64,000 bases of DNA. Origin: Bradyrhizobium sp. WSM1417 (GTDB lineage: Bacteria; Pseudomonadota; Alphaproteobacteria; Rhizobiales; Xanthobacteraceae). The notes under the pieces are model-generated. The model did not search any database, had not been told where the DNA came from, and worked only from the letters and a program-made list of their open reading frames with translations. The stretch is from contig NZ_KI911783.1 in NCBI RefSeq assembly GCF_000515415.1, forward strand, positions 4,826,392 to 4,890,391, read 5' to 3'. Positions 35,184 through 44,606 of the stretch are shown one piece after another; the stretch's first letter is position 1; each line of letters opens with the position of its first letter. Position numbers and translations under genes: made by a program.

Positions 35184-36422
35184 CATACCGGCCCTGTGGG
35201 TTTGTGCGCAGCAAGTGGCTCGCGCGGGCTCGCGAATCCGGCATTGTCGGCCTGTGGATAGGCCTGTGGGTATGCTGCGGACAGGCTTTGGGCAGCGGTG
35301 ATGCGCTTCGGATATCGGCCGCATGCGTCCGTCGATCGTCCTATCTCTGTCAAATGACCTCACCGAATGATTCCCTGATCGGGCGGACCGCTGCGTCACG
35401 TAAGATCATTTGGTTCTCCCGAATTCGGAAATAGATGCCGCGAGGGTTCCTCACGAGCAGGTCTTAGGACGCACTGATCGAGATCGGACCGGTGTGTCGG
35501 AGGCCGTGAGGCGACAGCCGATAGCCCGCGAAGCAATGCGGGCTACAAGACCCTGCGTTGCCCGACGGGCAAAACACACAAACCTCAGGTCAATCTGACC
35601 TCACAAAAACATTCCACTTTACCGAAATTCGGCTTTGGCGTATTCCTTCGCCACCTCATCCCGGTCAGAGGGGCGTATCGCGATCGTCACGAAACGTGGG
35701 ATGAGCTGCGGTGGACGCTAGTCACATCGGCGCGAAGGACTTCGCAGGGCGGGAAACCGTGAGCGAAGGCATCGCGCACACGACCGATGCGACAACGTAC
35801 GGCAAAACCGTGTCGTCCTGACGCCCGGGGTCTGTGCGTCAAGTCTTGTGGTGATGTGGGCTGCCCGACCGGGCAGGCGCATCAGCCATCCGCAAGGCGA
35901 CGGGGCAATAGTGCATCGCTCCCCGGGGAGAGCTCGGCATAAGCCGTCAAACCACTGCGCAGGGAAGGCCGTGTGTTGGGCTTCACCTGTATGCCGCTGT
36001 GCAGCCTCTTGGAGCGCAACTTTCGCACAGTGGACCGTGGGTGCCAGCCGGCACCCGGTCTTCCCTGCGCCCTCTGACGAAGAGGGTGGACGAAACAAAG
36101 CAAAACTCGGGCGAGCCTCGCCGCGAGGACGCGAAGTTGTGCCTGCGACAAAAATCACATTCCGCGGGCCAGCGCCCACCCCGGACAACAAACCCCGCCG
36201 ATCTATGAATGCCGGTTCATTGCTGCGGAGAATTCGAATCGATAAGAATTGGCTCGTTGCGCGGCTCGCGTCGTGCAACGCGCCGGAGCGCGGATCGATC
36301 GCGCCTTGAACCTTTCGATTGCGCCTCCGACGAATCCTTCAAGGCAACGCCATTGGTTGCCGCGGCGCCTGCGCCGATCGACGTCAGGCACCGAAAGCCC
36401 GTTTCGATCGGGGGAATTTCAT
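35184..36422. other. Gene-poor region of about 1.2 kb
   Basis: No supported gene. The first 340 bases hold nothing recognised except a small palindrome (TAGCCCGC...GCGGGCTA, 35522-35545). Most of the rest is the interspersed repeat described separately (about 35538-36150). The last 270 bases are the upstream region of the secreted protein at 36423. The frame open from 36249 lacks a credible start or family sequence before 36423. Confidence 0.6.
35538..36150 (+). repeat. Interspersed repeat of about 600 bp, copy A
   Basis: Nearly the whole stretch matches the reverse complement of about 46196-46809 at roughly 90 percent or better in the core (35610-36075), with the ends more diverged. Internal features include CTCCCCGGGGAG (35919-35930) and a 7-bp hairpin GGGTGCC-AGCC-GGCACCC (36039-36056). 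Single-base indels between copies (for example near 35737, 35790 and 35902) break every frame, so the ORFs it contains are probably not genes. It may be a dispersed element or a structured RNA. Confidence 0.85.
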
Positions 36423-36791
36423 ATGAAGTATTTTTTGTCTGCACTGATCGCGATCGGTCTATCGATCGCCGCCGCGCCGTCGTTCGCGGCTGACGCGCGC
36501 AACGTCACCGTCGTCAACGAGACCGGCTATGCCATCAAATTCCTGGGCTTCAACGCCCCGAACGATGGCATGGACGAATGGGACAACGAGTTGGAGAAGG
36601 TTTTGCAGAACCAGGCGAGCACCTATGTCGAGTTCGATGATGACGACGATGGCTGTGTCTGGAACATCCGCGTCGACTGGCAGAACTATGACGAGACTGT
36701 GCTCTGGAAGAACGTCAACCTCTGCAAGTTCACCGCGCTGCGGCTGCGCTACGATTCCGGCACCAAGACCACTTCATTCGTTGCCGAGTAA
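36423..36791 (+). CDS. Small secreted hypothetical protein
   Basis: A 122-residue protein. The signal peptide MKYFLSALIAIGLSIAAAPS ends at FAA-DARN. The mature part begins NVTVVNETGYAIKFLGFNAP and continues with the acidic EFDDDDDGCVWNIRVDW, with one Cys there and one near the end (VNLCKFTALRLRY). It looks like a compact beta-sandwich with a possible disulfide. I recall similar secreted proteins of unknown function in Rhizobiales, some in tandem families. The ATG at 36423 follows GGGGGAATTTCAT, a usable ribosome site, and starts the signal peptide. No neighbour hints at a function. Confidence 0.7.
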   Translation: MKYFLSALIAIGLSIAAAPSFAADARNVTVVNETGYAIKFLGFNAPNDGMDEWDNELEKVLQNQASTYVEFDDDDDGCVWNIRVDWQNYDETVLWKNVNLCKFTALRLRYDSGTKTTSFVAE

Positions 36792-36925
36792 TTCGACCTG
36801 AGGCCAGGCGGAGGAGGGGCCACGCGCCCTTACTCGCAGCAATGTGCGAGATGGCGAATTCGTCCTTTGCAAGCGCAAGCGGCTTTGTTATACGCAGCCG
36901 CGCGCGAACGACGGGTTCGCCCTTT

Positions 36926-37000
36926 TCCTCGGTAGCTCAGCGGTAGAGCATCCGACTGTTAATCGGATGGTCGCTGGTTCGAATCCAGCCCGGGGAGCCA
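36926..37000 (+). tRNA. tRNA-Asn (GTT)
   Basis: Acceptor TCCTCGG pairs with CCGGGGA (one G-T), the D loop AGCTCAGCGGTAGAGC is present, the anticodon loop is CTGTTAA (anticodon GTT), and the T loop is GTTCGAATCC. G73 and encoded CCA follow, as expected for tRNA-Asn. Confidence 0.97.
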
Positions 37001-37176
37001 AATTCCGCTTCATCTTCAACGGCTTGCGGCCAGACGCTGATCTGGCGCGTGATCCCGTTGCGCCAAATCTTCAAATAGATGTGTACCGTCGCGAGCTCGC
37101 ATCCTCCGCCGCGACGCCAAAACGACTCAATTGAAATCGAGCTTCCATAGGCCGGTCCTTTACGGAGCTGATTCCC

Positions 37177-37356
37177 ATGCGAGACATCCAGGTCGACCGT
37201 TCCCCGCTGGCTCCCTCCATTCTGCCGGCGGATATCCCCGAACTCAGCGACGACGAATGCCTCGCCTGTCTGGCGCGCGCGGTCGAGACCCACGATTCGG
37301 CACGGCTGGATGAAGTCGCCGCATTGATCGGCCGCCTCGCCGTCACGATCGAATAG
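37177..37356 (+). CDS. Small hypothetical protein, 59 residues
   Basis: The ATG at 37177 lies nine bases after ACGGAG, and the frame ends TAG at 37356. The protein starts MRDIQVDRSPLAPSILPADI and continues with PELSDDECLACLARAVETHD and a C-terminal helix. It is acidic and helical with a CLAC pair of cysteines. No family was recognised. It sits between tRNA-Asn and the methyltransferase gene at 37494. Confidence 0.55.
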   Translation: MRDIQVDRSPLAPSILPADIPELSDDECLACLARAVETHDSARLDEVAALIGRLAVTIE

Positions 37357-37493
37357 GCCGGCTCACCCTCGACGTTGCGAGTTGCGGAAGGGCCCGGCTC
37401 GCGGGCCAAAGCCATGTTGCGTTTTCGCAGGGCCTGTTCCAAAGATGCCGCCAACTTTCGTCCGCGGCATCGTCCGCCTTGCAGGGTCCGCAA

Positions 37494-38156
37494 ATGTCCG
37501 TTTTCTCGACGGCGCGCCTAAAAATGGTCGATGGCCAGGTGCGCACCAGTGATGTCACCGATCGTCGTGTTCTCGACGCCATGCTCACGGTTCCGCGCGA
37601 GGCCTTCGTGCCGGCCAGCCGACAGGCATTGGCGTATCTCGATCTCGATCTCGACGTCAGCGAGGGCGGCGCCAAGCGGTACCTGATCAAGCCGCAGCTG
37701 ACCGGCAAGCTGCTCCAGGCTGCCGAGATCGGCGAGGATGACAACGTGCTGGTCGTCGGCTGCGCCACGGGCTATCTCGCTGCGCTGACCGCCAAGCTCG
37801 CACGCCAGGTCACCGCGACGGAATGCGATTCGGCGCTGGCCAAGAAGGCCAATGACGCCTTCGCCGCCCTCGGGCTTGCCAACGTGGCCTGCAAGGCCGC
37901 GGCCTGCGCCGAGGGTGATGTCGCTGCCGGCCCCTATGATGTGATCGTCCTCAACGGCGCCACCGAGGTGATGCCGGCAGGGCTGCTCGGGCAGCTCAAG
38001 CAGGGTGGGCGCCTGGTGGGGGTTTCGGCCGAATCCAGGCCGCCGCGAGCCATGATCGTGACCCATACCCACGGTGAATTCGGCCATCGGGCGCTGTTCG
38101 ATGCCGCGGCCCCGGTCCTTCCGGGGCTGGAACGGGCCGCCGCCTTCGTCTTCTGA
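37494..38156 (+). CDS. Protein-L-isoaspartate O-methyltransferase family protein
   Basis: A 220-residue SAM-dependent methyltransferase of the PCMT family. It starts MSVFSTARLKMVDGQVRTSD, with the conserved PREAFVPASRQALAY region. The SAM-binding motif I is VLVVGCATGYLAALTAKLA and motif II is YDVIVLNGATEVMP. Canonical Pcm repairs isoaspartyl residues. This short alphaproteobacterial form, found upstream of tolC, lacks parts of the canonical active-site loop, so its substrate is uncertain. The ATG at 37494 is chosen over 37479 because it gives the family N-terminus. Confidence 0.85.
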   Translation: MSVFSTARLKMVDGQVRTSDVTDRRVLDAMLTVPREAFVPASRQALAYLDLDLDVSEGGAKRYLIKPQLTGKLLQAAEIGEDDNVLVVGCATGYLAALTAKLARQVTATECDSALAKKANDAFAALGLANVACKAAACAEGDVAAGPYDVIVLNGATEVMPAGLLGQLKQGGRLVGVSAESRPPRAMIVTHTHGEFGHRALFDAAAPVLPGLERAAAFVF

Positions 38157-38369
38157 CGGCCCGATAGCGGCTTTAGCCCGTTAAATCCCGTTCTGAATCA
38201 GAAGTGTGGCCGGGATGCTGCACGTGAAGAGTTTCCACTGAGAACCACCCTCAGGTAGTTCCGTCGCGCTTGACCGCGTCCTATGTTGCGGCGGGGCAAC
38301 GACTCCACTCGTAGACGGTAACCCAGCTCGCGGGCACGAGCCGGGCGTTAGAATGAACGGAATTTTTGG

Positions 38370-39761
38370 ATGCATGGGGTGAAGCTCTTCACCGGAGCAG
38401 CGGTTTCGGTCCTGCTGCTGGCGCTTGTCGCGCCGACGCCTGCCTTGGCGGATACGATCGAGGCCGCGCTGGTGCGCGCCTATCAGAACAATCCGCAGCT
38501 CAACGCGCAGCGCGCTCAGGTGCGCTCGACTGACGAGAACGTGCCGCAGGCGCTGTCGGGGTATCGCCCGAAGGTCGGGATCAACCTCAGCACCGGCTAT
38601 CAATATCAGGATATTCAGCAGCAGCAGAAGGGGCCGTCGATCCACAGCTCCGAACCCCTTCAGCCCAACAGCGCCAGCCTGACTGTCAATCAGACGCTCT
38701 ACAACGGCAACATCACAGCTAACAGGACGCGCGTGGCGGAGAGCCAGGTCTCGGGATCCCGCGAGGCGTTGCGTGTGCTCGAACAGACGGTCCTGTTGCA
38801 GGCTGCCACCAGCTACATGGATTATCTGCGTGACTCCGCCACCCTCGAAGTTCAGCGCAGCAACGTGCGCGTGCTCGAACAGACGCTCAAGCAGACCCGC
38901 GATCGCTTCAATGTCGGCGAGGTGACGCGCACGGACGTGGCGCAATCCGAAGCGCAGCTCGCGGCCGGCAGGACCCAAGCCCTGACTGCCGAATCGAATC
39001 TCACGACGACGCGCGCCAATTTCCGCAGGATCATCGGCAACGAGCCGACGAACCTTGCGCCGGGCTCGCCGGTCGATCGTTTCCTGCCCGGGACGCTCGC
39101 CTCCGCCGTCGGTCTGAGCCTGGTGGAGAACCCCAACGTCACGGCCTCGATGTTCGGCATCGACGTCAATTATCTCCAGGTCAAGATCAACGAAGGCGCG
39201 CTGCTGCCGACCGTCTCGCTCCAGGCCGGCATTACCCAGTCGTACCAGCAGACCCTGACCGTCTTCCGGACGACGACCGCTTCCGCCATCGCGACCGCCT
39301 CGGTGCCGATCTATCAGGGCGGCGTTGAATATGCGCTCATCCGCCAATCGAAAGAGAACCTGGCGCAGCAACGCTTGAATCTCGAAACCACCCGCGATCA
39401 GACCCGCGCCAACGTCGTGCAGGCCTGGGGCCAGTTGGAAGCCGGCAAGGCGCAGGTGCAATCTGCGCAGGCGCAGGTCACGGCCTCCGAGATCGCGCTG
39501 AATGGTGTGCGCGAGGAAGCCAAGGCCGGCCAACGCACCACGCTCGACGTGCTCAACGCGCAGCAGGCGCTGGTCAACGCGCGGGTGGCGCTCGTCACTG
39601 CCCAGCATGACCGCGTGGTGGCGTCCTATTCGGTGCTCAATGCGGTCGGTCGTCTCGCGCCGCAAGTCCTCGGCCTCAACACCACGGTCTACGATCCCAG
39701 CGTTCACTACCAGCAGGTTCGCGACAGCTGGGCCGGCGTGCGCACGCCTGACGGACGCTAG
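38370..39761 (+). CDS. tolC: TolC family outer membrane protein
   Basis: A 463-residue outer membrane channel protein. The signal peptide is MHGVKLFTGAAVSVLLLALV, ending ALA before DTIEAAL. The start EAALVRAYQNNPQLNAQRAQ and the internal repeats (LNQTLYNGNI-like TVNQTLYNGNITANRTR and VPIYQGGVEYALIRQSKE) are typical of TolC proteins of type I secretion and tripartite efflux. It sits after the pcm-like gene and before popZ, a common alphaproteobacterial order. A strong terminator-like hairpin follows 14 bases after the stop. It is distinct from the NodT-type channel gene at 22.3 kb. Confidence 0.93.
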   Translation: MHGVKLFTGAAVSVLLLALVAPTPALADTIEAALVRAYQNNPQLNAQRAQVRSTDENVPQALSGYRPKVGINLSTGYQYQDIQQQQKGPSIHSSEPLQPNSASLTVNQTLYNGNITANRTRVAESQVSGSREALRVLEQTVLLQAATSYMDYLRDSATLEVQRSNVRVLEQTLKQTRDRFNVGEVTRTDVAQSEAQLAAGRTQALTAESNLTTTRANFRRIIGNEPTNLAPGSPVDRFLPGTLASAVGLSLVENPNVTASMFGIDVNYLQVKINEGALLPTVSLQAGITQSYQQTLTVFRTTTASAIATASVPIYQGGVEYALIRQSKENLAQQRLNLETTRDQTRANVVQAWGQLEAGKAQVQSAQAQVTASEIALNGVREEAKAGQRTTLDVLNAQQALVNARVALVTAQHDRVVASYSVLNAVGRLAPQVLGLNTTVYDPSVHYQQVRDSWAGVRTPDGR

Positions 39762-39775
39762 AGTCCCGTAGTCAT

Positions 39776-39809
39776 CCGGTCGGCCTCGCAAATTGCCGAG
39801 GCCGACCGG
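39776..39809 (+). terminator. Rho-independent-like terminator after tolC
   Basis: CCGGTCGGCCTCG and CGAGGCCGACCGG form a perfect 13-bp stem with the loop CAAATTGC, followed by TGCTTTGCTT. The T-run is weak, but the hairpin lies directly downstream of tolC. Confidence 0.7.
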
Positions 39810-40067
39810 TGCTTTGCTTGCAATCAGCAAAATCCCTGACATAGCCTTGCCAAGAAGATGCGGGCCGATTCGCTCTGCATCCGATGCCGTGTGCGTAAAG
39901 CATGAGTGCCGAGGGCAGGGGCGCACCGCTGCACGTTGAGCCGTCATCTGGGGACAAGTCGGGCTGCCGCGACGAAAATGTCGGGGCCACCCATCCGGAA
40001 CCGGCCAATCCTGTCGTGCTTGGTGTAAAACAGCGCATGCGAGGGCGTTGATGATGTGGAGTCGGAG
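39810..40067. other. tolC-popZ intergenic region
   Basis: Apart from the tolC terminator I see no gene, repeat or confident promoter in these 258 bases. They presumably hold the popZ promoter. Confidence 0.4.
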
Positions 40068-40841
40068 ATGACGCAGCCTGCAAAGGTCACAGAACCCTCG
40101 ATGGAGGAGATTCTGGCCTCGATCCGGCGCATCATTGCCGACGATGAGGCCAAGCCGCCGCCGGCGGATGCTGCCAAGCCGGAGAAAGCTGCCGCCCCCG
40201 CCGCGCCACCGAAGCCTCAGGCGATCAACGATATTCCGCCATCCAAGGTCGCGCCGCCCAAACCGGCCGCCGAGAAGCCCGCACCGGCTCCGGCCGCAAA
40301 GCCGGCAGCGCCGCCGGCGCCGGCACCCGAGGCTGATGCATCCAACAATCAGGATGACATCGACGCGCTGCTAGCGGGCCTCGACACGGCCACCGCTGCG
40401 CCGGAAATCCGTGCTCCCGAGCCGGAGCCCGAACCTGAGCCCGACGTGCTGGAATTGACCGACGATATGGCGCTGGCGATGGAGCCAACGCCGTCTCCGC
40501 CGCCGCCGAGCTTCCGCAAGGTCGAGCCGCGCGACGATCTCGAATTCGCCGAATCGCCGCCGCCGCGTCCGACGCCGGCATCCTATGCGCCGGTGGACTT
40601 CGATGCGCCGCCACTGCCGCCCCAACAGCCGATCCTGGCGCAATCGACGGTCTCCGCGGTCGAATCCGCCTTCAATTCCCTGGCCCACACGGTGCTCAGC
40701 AGCAATGCGCGAACCCTGGAGGATCTGGTCAAGGAGATGCTGCGTCCGATGCTGAAATCCTGGCTGGACGACAATTTGCCCGGCCTCGTCGAACGCATCG
40801 TGAAGGCCGAAATCGAGCGGGTATCGCGCGGCGGCAGGTAG
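40068..40841 (+). CDS. popZ: PopZ family polar organiser (DUF2497)
   Basis: A 257-residue protein. The N-terminus contains KVTEPSMEEILASIRRIIAD, the conserved helix that in Caulobacter PopZ binds client proteins such as ParB. Residues 30-130 are a low-complexity Pro/Ala/Lys linker, then an acidic PEPEPEPEPD stretch. The C-terminal 70 residues (ESAFNSLAHTVLSSN then VKEMLRPMLKSWLDDNLPGL and VERIVKAEIERV) form the helices used for oligomerisation. PopZ makes a polar matrix that anchors the chromosome origin. The ATG at 40068 with GGAG six bases upstream is preferred; GTG at 40056 is possible. It is followed by valS. Confidence 0.88.
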   Translation: MTQPAKVTEPSMEEILASIRRIIADDEAKPPPADAAKPEKAAAPAAPPKPQAINDIPPSKVAPPKPAAEKPAPAPAAKPAAPPAPAPEADASNNQDDIDALLAGLDTATAAPEIRAPEPEPEPEPDVLELTDDMALAMEPTPSPPPPSFRKVEPRDDLEFAESPPPRPTPASYAPVDFDAPPLPPQQPILAQSTVSAVESAFNSLAHTVLSSNARTLEDLVKEMLRPMLKSWLDDNLPGLVERIVKAEIERVSRGGR

Positions 40842-40941
40842 ATCGGGCCGCAGAGCCCTCATAAAGCCCTGCTTGTCCGTCATATTCGGCCTCCCGACCG
40901 GACCGGAAAGCTTTGTTGCCGCCTGGCTTTCCTTTGACCCT

Positions 40942-40965
40942 TCCGTTGACTTGTCCGTTGACTTG
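40942..40965 (+). promoter_or_regulatory. Tandem 12-bp repeat in the valS promoter region
   Basis: TCCGTTGACTTG occurs twice in a row, and a third TTGAC lies at 40934. Each copy contains a -35-like TTGACT. The last copy stands 17-19 bases before TTTCTAAC. Together they look like a duplicated -35 region upstream of valS (start 40995). Confidence 0.45.
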
Positions 40966-40994
40966 GACCCCGTGCGCGGCTTTCTAACAGCGCC

Positions 40995-43871
40995 ATGATC
41001 GAGAAAAATTACCAGCCCGCCGATATCGAAGCCCGCATGTCCGTCGTGTGGGAGGACAGCCTTGCCTTCAAGGCCGGCCGCCCGGACCGCCGTGACGCAG
41101 TGCCCTTTACCATCGTGATCCCGCCGCCGAACGTGACGGGCTCGCTCCACATGGGCCACGCCCTCAACAACACGCTCCAGGACATCCTGTGCCGGTTCGA
41201 GCGCATGCGCGGCCGCGACGTGCTGTGGCAGCCCGGCACCGACCATGCCGGCATCGCCACCCAGATGGTGGTGGAGCGGCAGCTGATGGAGCGCCAGCAG
41301 CCCAGCCGTCGCGAGATGGGCCGCGAGAAGTTTCTGGAACGGATCTGGCAGTGGAAGGCCGAGAGCGGCGACACCATCATCAACCAGCTCAAGCGGCTCG
41401 GCGCCTCCTGCGACTGGTCGCGCGAACGCTTCACCATGGACGAGGGCCTGTCCAAGGCCGTGGTCAAGGTGTTCGTCGAGCTGCACCGCGACGGCCTGAT
41501 CTACAAGGACAAGCGGCTGGTGAACTGGGACACCAAGCTGCTCACCGCGATCTCCGATCTCGAAGTGCAGCAGACCGAGATCAAGGGCAGCCTCTGGTAC
41601 CTGCGCTATCCGATCGAGGGCAAGACTTTCAGCCCCGAGGATCCCTCGAGCTTCATCGTCGTTGCCACCACGCGCCCGGAGACCATGCTCGGCGATACCG
41701 GCGTTGCCGTGCATCCCGACGACGAGCGCTATCAGAAGCTGGTCGGTAAGAACGTGATCCTGCCGCTGGTCGGCCGCAAGATCCAGATCGTCGCCGACGA
41801 CTATTCGGATCCGGAGAAGGGCTCGGGCGCGGTCAAGGTGACGCCGGCGCACGACTTCAACGATTTCGAGGTCGGCAATCGCCACGGCCTCGCCCGGATC
41901 AGTGTCATCGACGAGGAAGGTTGCCTCGATCTCCTCGACAACGAAGATTATCTGCGCGACCTGCCGGCAGGTGCCGCGCAGTTCGCCGAGGAGTTCAACA
42001 AGCTCGATCGCTTTGCAGCGCGCAAGCGCATCGTCGAGCGGCTGGAATCGTTCGGGTTTGTCGAGCGGATCGAGCCCCATACCCACATGGTGCCGCATGG
42101 CGACCGCTCCGGCACGGTGATCGAGCCCTATCTCACCGACCAATGGTATGTCGACGCCAAGACGCTGGCGAAGCCGGCGATGGCCGCCGTGCGTTCGGGC
42201 GAAACCACTTTCGTGCCGAAGAACTGGGAAAAAACCTATTTCGAGTGGATGGAGAACATCCAGCCCTGGTGCATCTCGCGCCAGCTCTGGTGGGGCCACC
42301 AGATCCCGGCCTGGTACGGTCCTGATGGCAAGGTGTTCGTCGCCGAGACCGAGGAGGAGGCCGTCAGCCACGCCCTCGGCTATTACGTCGAGCAGGAAGT
42401 CATCACGGTCGAGCAAGGGCGCGAGATGGCGCTCGACCGCAACAAGCGTGACGGCTTCATCACGCGCGACGAAGACGTGCTCGACACCTGGTTCTCCTCG
42501 GCGCTGTGGCCGTTCTCGACCCTCGGCTGGCCCGCGGACGCGCCGGAAGTGCAGCGCTACTATCCGACCAACGCGCTGGTGACCGGCTTCGACATCATCT
42601 TCTTCTGGGTCGCCCGCATGATGATGATGGGCCTTCACTTCATGAAGGAGGTGCCGTTCTCGACGATCTACATCCACGCCCTCGTCCGTGACGAGAAGGG
42701 CGCCAAGATGTCGAAGTCGAAGGGCAACGTCATCGATCCGCTCAGCCTGATCGACCAATATGGCGCCGACGCGCTACGCTTCACGCTGGCCGCGATGGCC
42801 GCGCAGGGGCGCGACATCAAGCTCGCCACCAGCCGCGTCGAGGGCTATCGCAATTTCGCGACCAAGCTCTGGAATGCGTCGCGCTTTGCGGAGATGAACC
42901 ACTGCGCCGTGCCCGAGGGTTTCGAGCCGGCGAAGGTCAAGGAGACGCTGAACCGCTGGATCGCGCATGAGAGCGCGCACACGACGCGCGAGATGACCGA
43001 GGCGATCGAGGCCTATCGCTTCAATGACGCCGCCGGCAGCATCTACCGCTTCGTCTGGAACGTCTATTGCGACTGGTATCTCGAGCTCGCAAAACCCGTG
43101 CTGCTCGGCCCCGACAGCCCTGCCAAGGCCGAGACCCGCGCCATGGTGGCATGGGCGCGCGACGAGATCCTGAAACTGCTGCACCCCTTCATGCCCTTCA
43201 TCACCGAGGAGCTGTGGGAGGTCACGGCCAAACGCGACGGTCTGCTCGCGCTGGCACCGTGGCCGCTGAAGCCGGCGGGGCCGACGCCGGAGCAGCTTGC
43301 GATGCTCGCGGCGACGACGGGGCCGACTGACGCGCTCGTCTCGCCGGTTTGGGTGCTGCCGATCTTCGACCATGCCGACTTCACCGATCCCGCGGCCGAG
43401 GCCGAGATCGGCTGGGTGATCGATCTCGTCACGCAGATCCGTTCGGTGCGCGCCGAGATGAACATTCCGCCGGCGACCCTGACCGCGCTGGTGCTTGCAG
43501 GCGCCTCGGCCGAGACGAAGGAACGGGCGCCGCGCTGGAGCGACGTCATCAAGCGCATGGCGCGGCTGTCGGATATCTCTTTCGCCGACAGTGCACCCGA
43601 CGGCGCGGTCCAGCTCCTGGTGCGCGGCGAGGTCGCCGCGCTGCCGCTGAAGGGCGTGATCGACGTCGCCGCCGAGCGCACACGTCTCGACAAGGAGATC
43701 GGGAAGGCCGATTCCGACATCAAGCGCGCGGAGTCCAAGCTGGCGAACGAGAAATTCGTCGCCAACGCGGCCGAGGAGGTCGTCGAGGAGGAGCGTGAGA
43801 AGCGCGAGGCTGCGCTGGCCCGCAAGGCCAAGCTGCTCGAGGCGCTGGAGCGGCTCAAGCAGGCGTCGTAA
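40995..43871 (+). CDS. valS: Valyl-tRNA synthetase
   Basis: A 958-residue class Ia aminoacyl-tRNA synthetase that charges tRNA-Val. The HIGH-type motif is in PPPNVTGSLHMGHA (HMGH at 52-55) and the KMSKS motif spans 571-575. The editing (CP1) domain lies between, with TTRPETMLGDTGVAV. The C-terminal coiled coil (KEIGKADSDIKRAESKLANE and onward) is the tRNA-binding arm typical of ValRS. Full length. It ends two bases before the converging mpg gene. Confidence 0.98.
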   Translation: MIEKNYQPADIEARMSVVWEDSLAFKAGRPDRRDAVPFTIVIPPPNVTGSLHMGHALNNTLQDILCRFERMRGRDVLWQPGTDHAGIATQMVVERQLMERQQPSRREMGREKFLERIWQWKAESGDTIINQLKRLGASCDWSRERFTMDEGLSKAVVKVFVELHRDGLIYKDKRLVNWDTKLLTAISDLEVQQTEIKGSLWYLRYPIEGKTFSPEDPSSFIVVATTRPETMLGDTGVAVHPDDERYQKLVGKNVILPLVGRKIQIVADDYSDPEKGSGAVKVTPAHDFNDFEVGNRHGLARISVIDEEGCLDLLDNEDYLRDLPAGAAQFAEEFNKLDRFAARKRIVERLESFGFVERIEPHTHMVPHGDRSGTVIEPYLTDQWYVDAKTLAKPAMAAVRSGETTFVPKNWEKTYFEWMENIQPWCISRQLWWGHQIPAWYGPDGKVFVAETEEEAVSHALGYYVEQEVITVEQGREMALDRNKRDGFITRDEDVLDTWFSSALWPFSTLGWPADAPEVQRYYPTNALVTGFDIIFFWVARMMMMGLHFMKEVPFSTIYIHALVRDEKGAKMSKSKGNVIDPLSLIDQYGADALRFTLAAMAAQGRDIKLATSRVEGYRNFATKLWNASRFAEMNHCAVPEGFEPAKVKETLNRWIAHESAHTTREMTEAIEAYRFNDAAGSIYRFVWNVYCDWYLELAKPVLLGPDSPAKAETRAMVAWARDEILKLLHPFMPFITEELWEVTAKRDGLLALAPWPLKPAGPTPEQLAMLAATTGPTDALVSPVWVLPIFDHADFTDPAAEAEIGWVIDLVTQIRSVRAEMNIPPATLTALVLAGASAETKERAPRWSDVIKRMARLSDISFADSAPDGAVQLLVRGEVAALPLKGVIDVAAERTRLDKEIGKADSDIKRAESKLANEKFVANAAEEVVEEEREKREAALARKAKLLEALERLKQAS

Positions 43872-43873
43872 CC

Positions 43874-44476
43874 TTATTTCGGAAACGGCTTGCTCAAAAA
43901 CTTCGAACCCCTGACGCCATAGCGCCAGGGCAGTTCGATGGCCTTGGTGATGCCGATCCGGATTCCGGCCACGACCTCCAGATCCTCCGTCCGCGCATGC
44001 AGCGCGATCGGCGGACGGTCCAGCGGCAGGGCATTGTGCGCGATGGTGATGCCGAGCGCTTCGGTCAGCTTGCCCGGGCCCGAGCACAACGCGTGCAAAT
44101 CCTGGAGATGGCGCCGCCGACGCATCGCGGCGATGCCGTGGGTCGGCTCCAGCGCGCGGATCAGCACGGCGCTGGCCGAGCCTTCTTCCTCGCAGACGAA
44201 GTTCACGCACCAATGGATGCCGTAGGAGCGGTAGACATAGGCAAAGCCGGGCGGGCCGAACATCACCTGGTTCCGCGGCGTGGGGCCATTGTAGGAGTGC
44301 GCCGCCGGCTCGGTATGATGATAGGCCTCGACCTCGACGATGATCCCGCCGACGCCGTCGACAAGCATGGTCGCACCGATCAAGTCGGGCGCGACCTCGT
44401 GGACGCTGCGCGCGAAAAAGGCACGCTTCAGGGCTTTGCCGAGCCGGGGTGTGGAAGGTTTCGAAACTGGAGCCAT
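43874..44476 (-). CDS. 3-methyladenine DNA glycosylase (AAG/MPG family)
   Basis: A 200-residue base-excision repair enzyme of the AAG (mammalian MPG) family. The catalytic glutamate is in [20 protein letters not shown]. The DNA-binding and lesion-pocket segments are [20 protein letters not shown] and the later [14 protein letters not shown]. It should remove alkylated purines. It converges with valS and diverges from lipA, so it is a single-gene unit. A start at 44476 gives a normal-length protein. Confidence 0.93.
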   Translation of the reverse strand: MAPVSKPSTPRLGKALKRAFFARSVHEVAPDLIGATMLVDGVGGIIVEVEAYHHTEPAAHSYNGPTPRNQVMFGPPGFAYVYRSYGIHWCVNFVCEEEGSASAVLIRALEPTHGIAAMRRRRHLQDLHALCSGPGKLTEALGITIAHNALPLDRPPIALHARTEDLEVVAGIRIGITKAIELPWRYGVRGSKFLSKPFPK

Positions 44477-44606
44477 TCGAGGTGAGAATCGCCAGAGAAC
44501 AGAGCAGGATATTGCCCATATCTGCCATGTTCCCTGAAGCGGGGCGAGCCGGGTTGCGATGCCCGGCCAGACCGACTAGGTAGGACTTGGTCAGACCGGA
44601 CACCCC

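Noticed and set aside
35250..35280. DnaA-box-like TGTGGATAG and nearby GGCCTGTGG repeats
   Set aside because: A single imperfect box without a cluster, AT-rich element or replication gene nearby does not support an origin.
33959..37000. Integrated element at tRNA-Cys or tRNA-Asn
   Set aside because: No integrase, no duplicated tRNA 3' end and no phage or conjugation genes were found.
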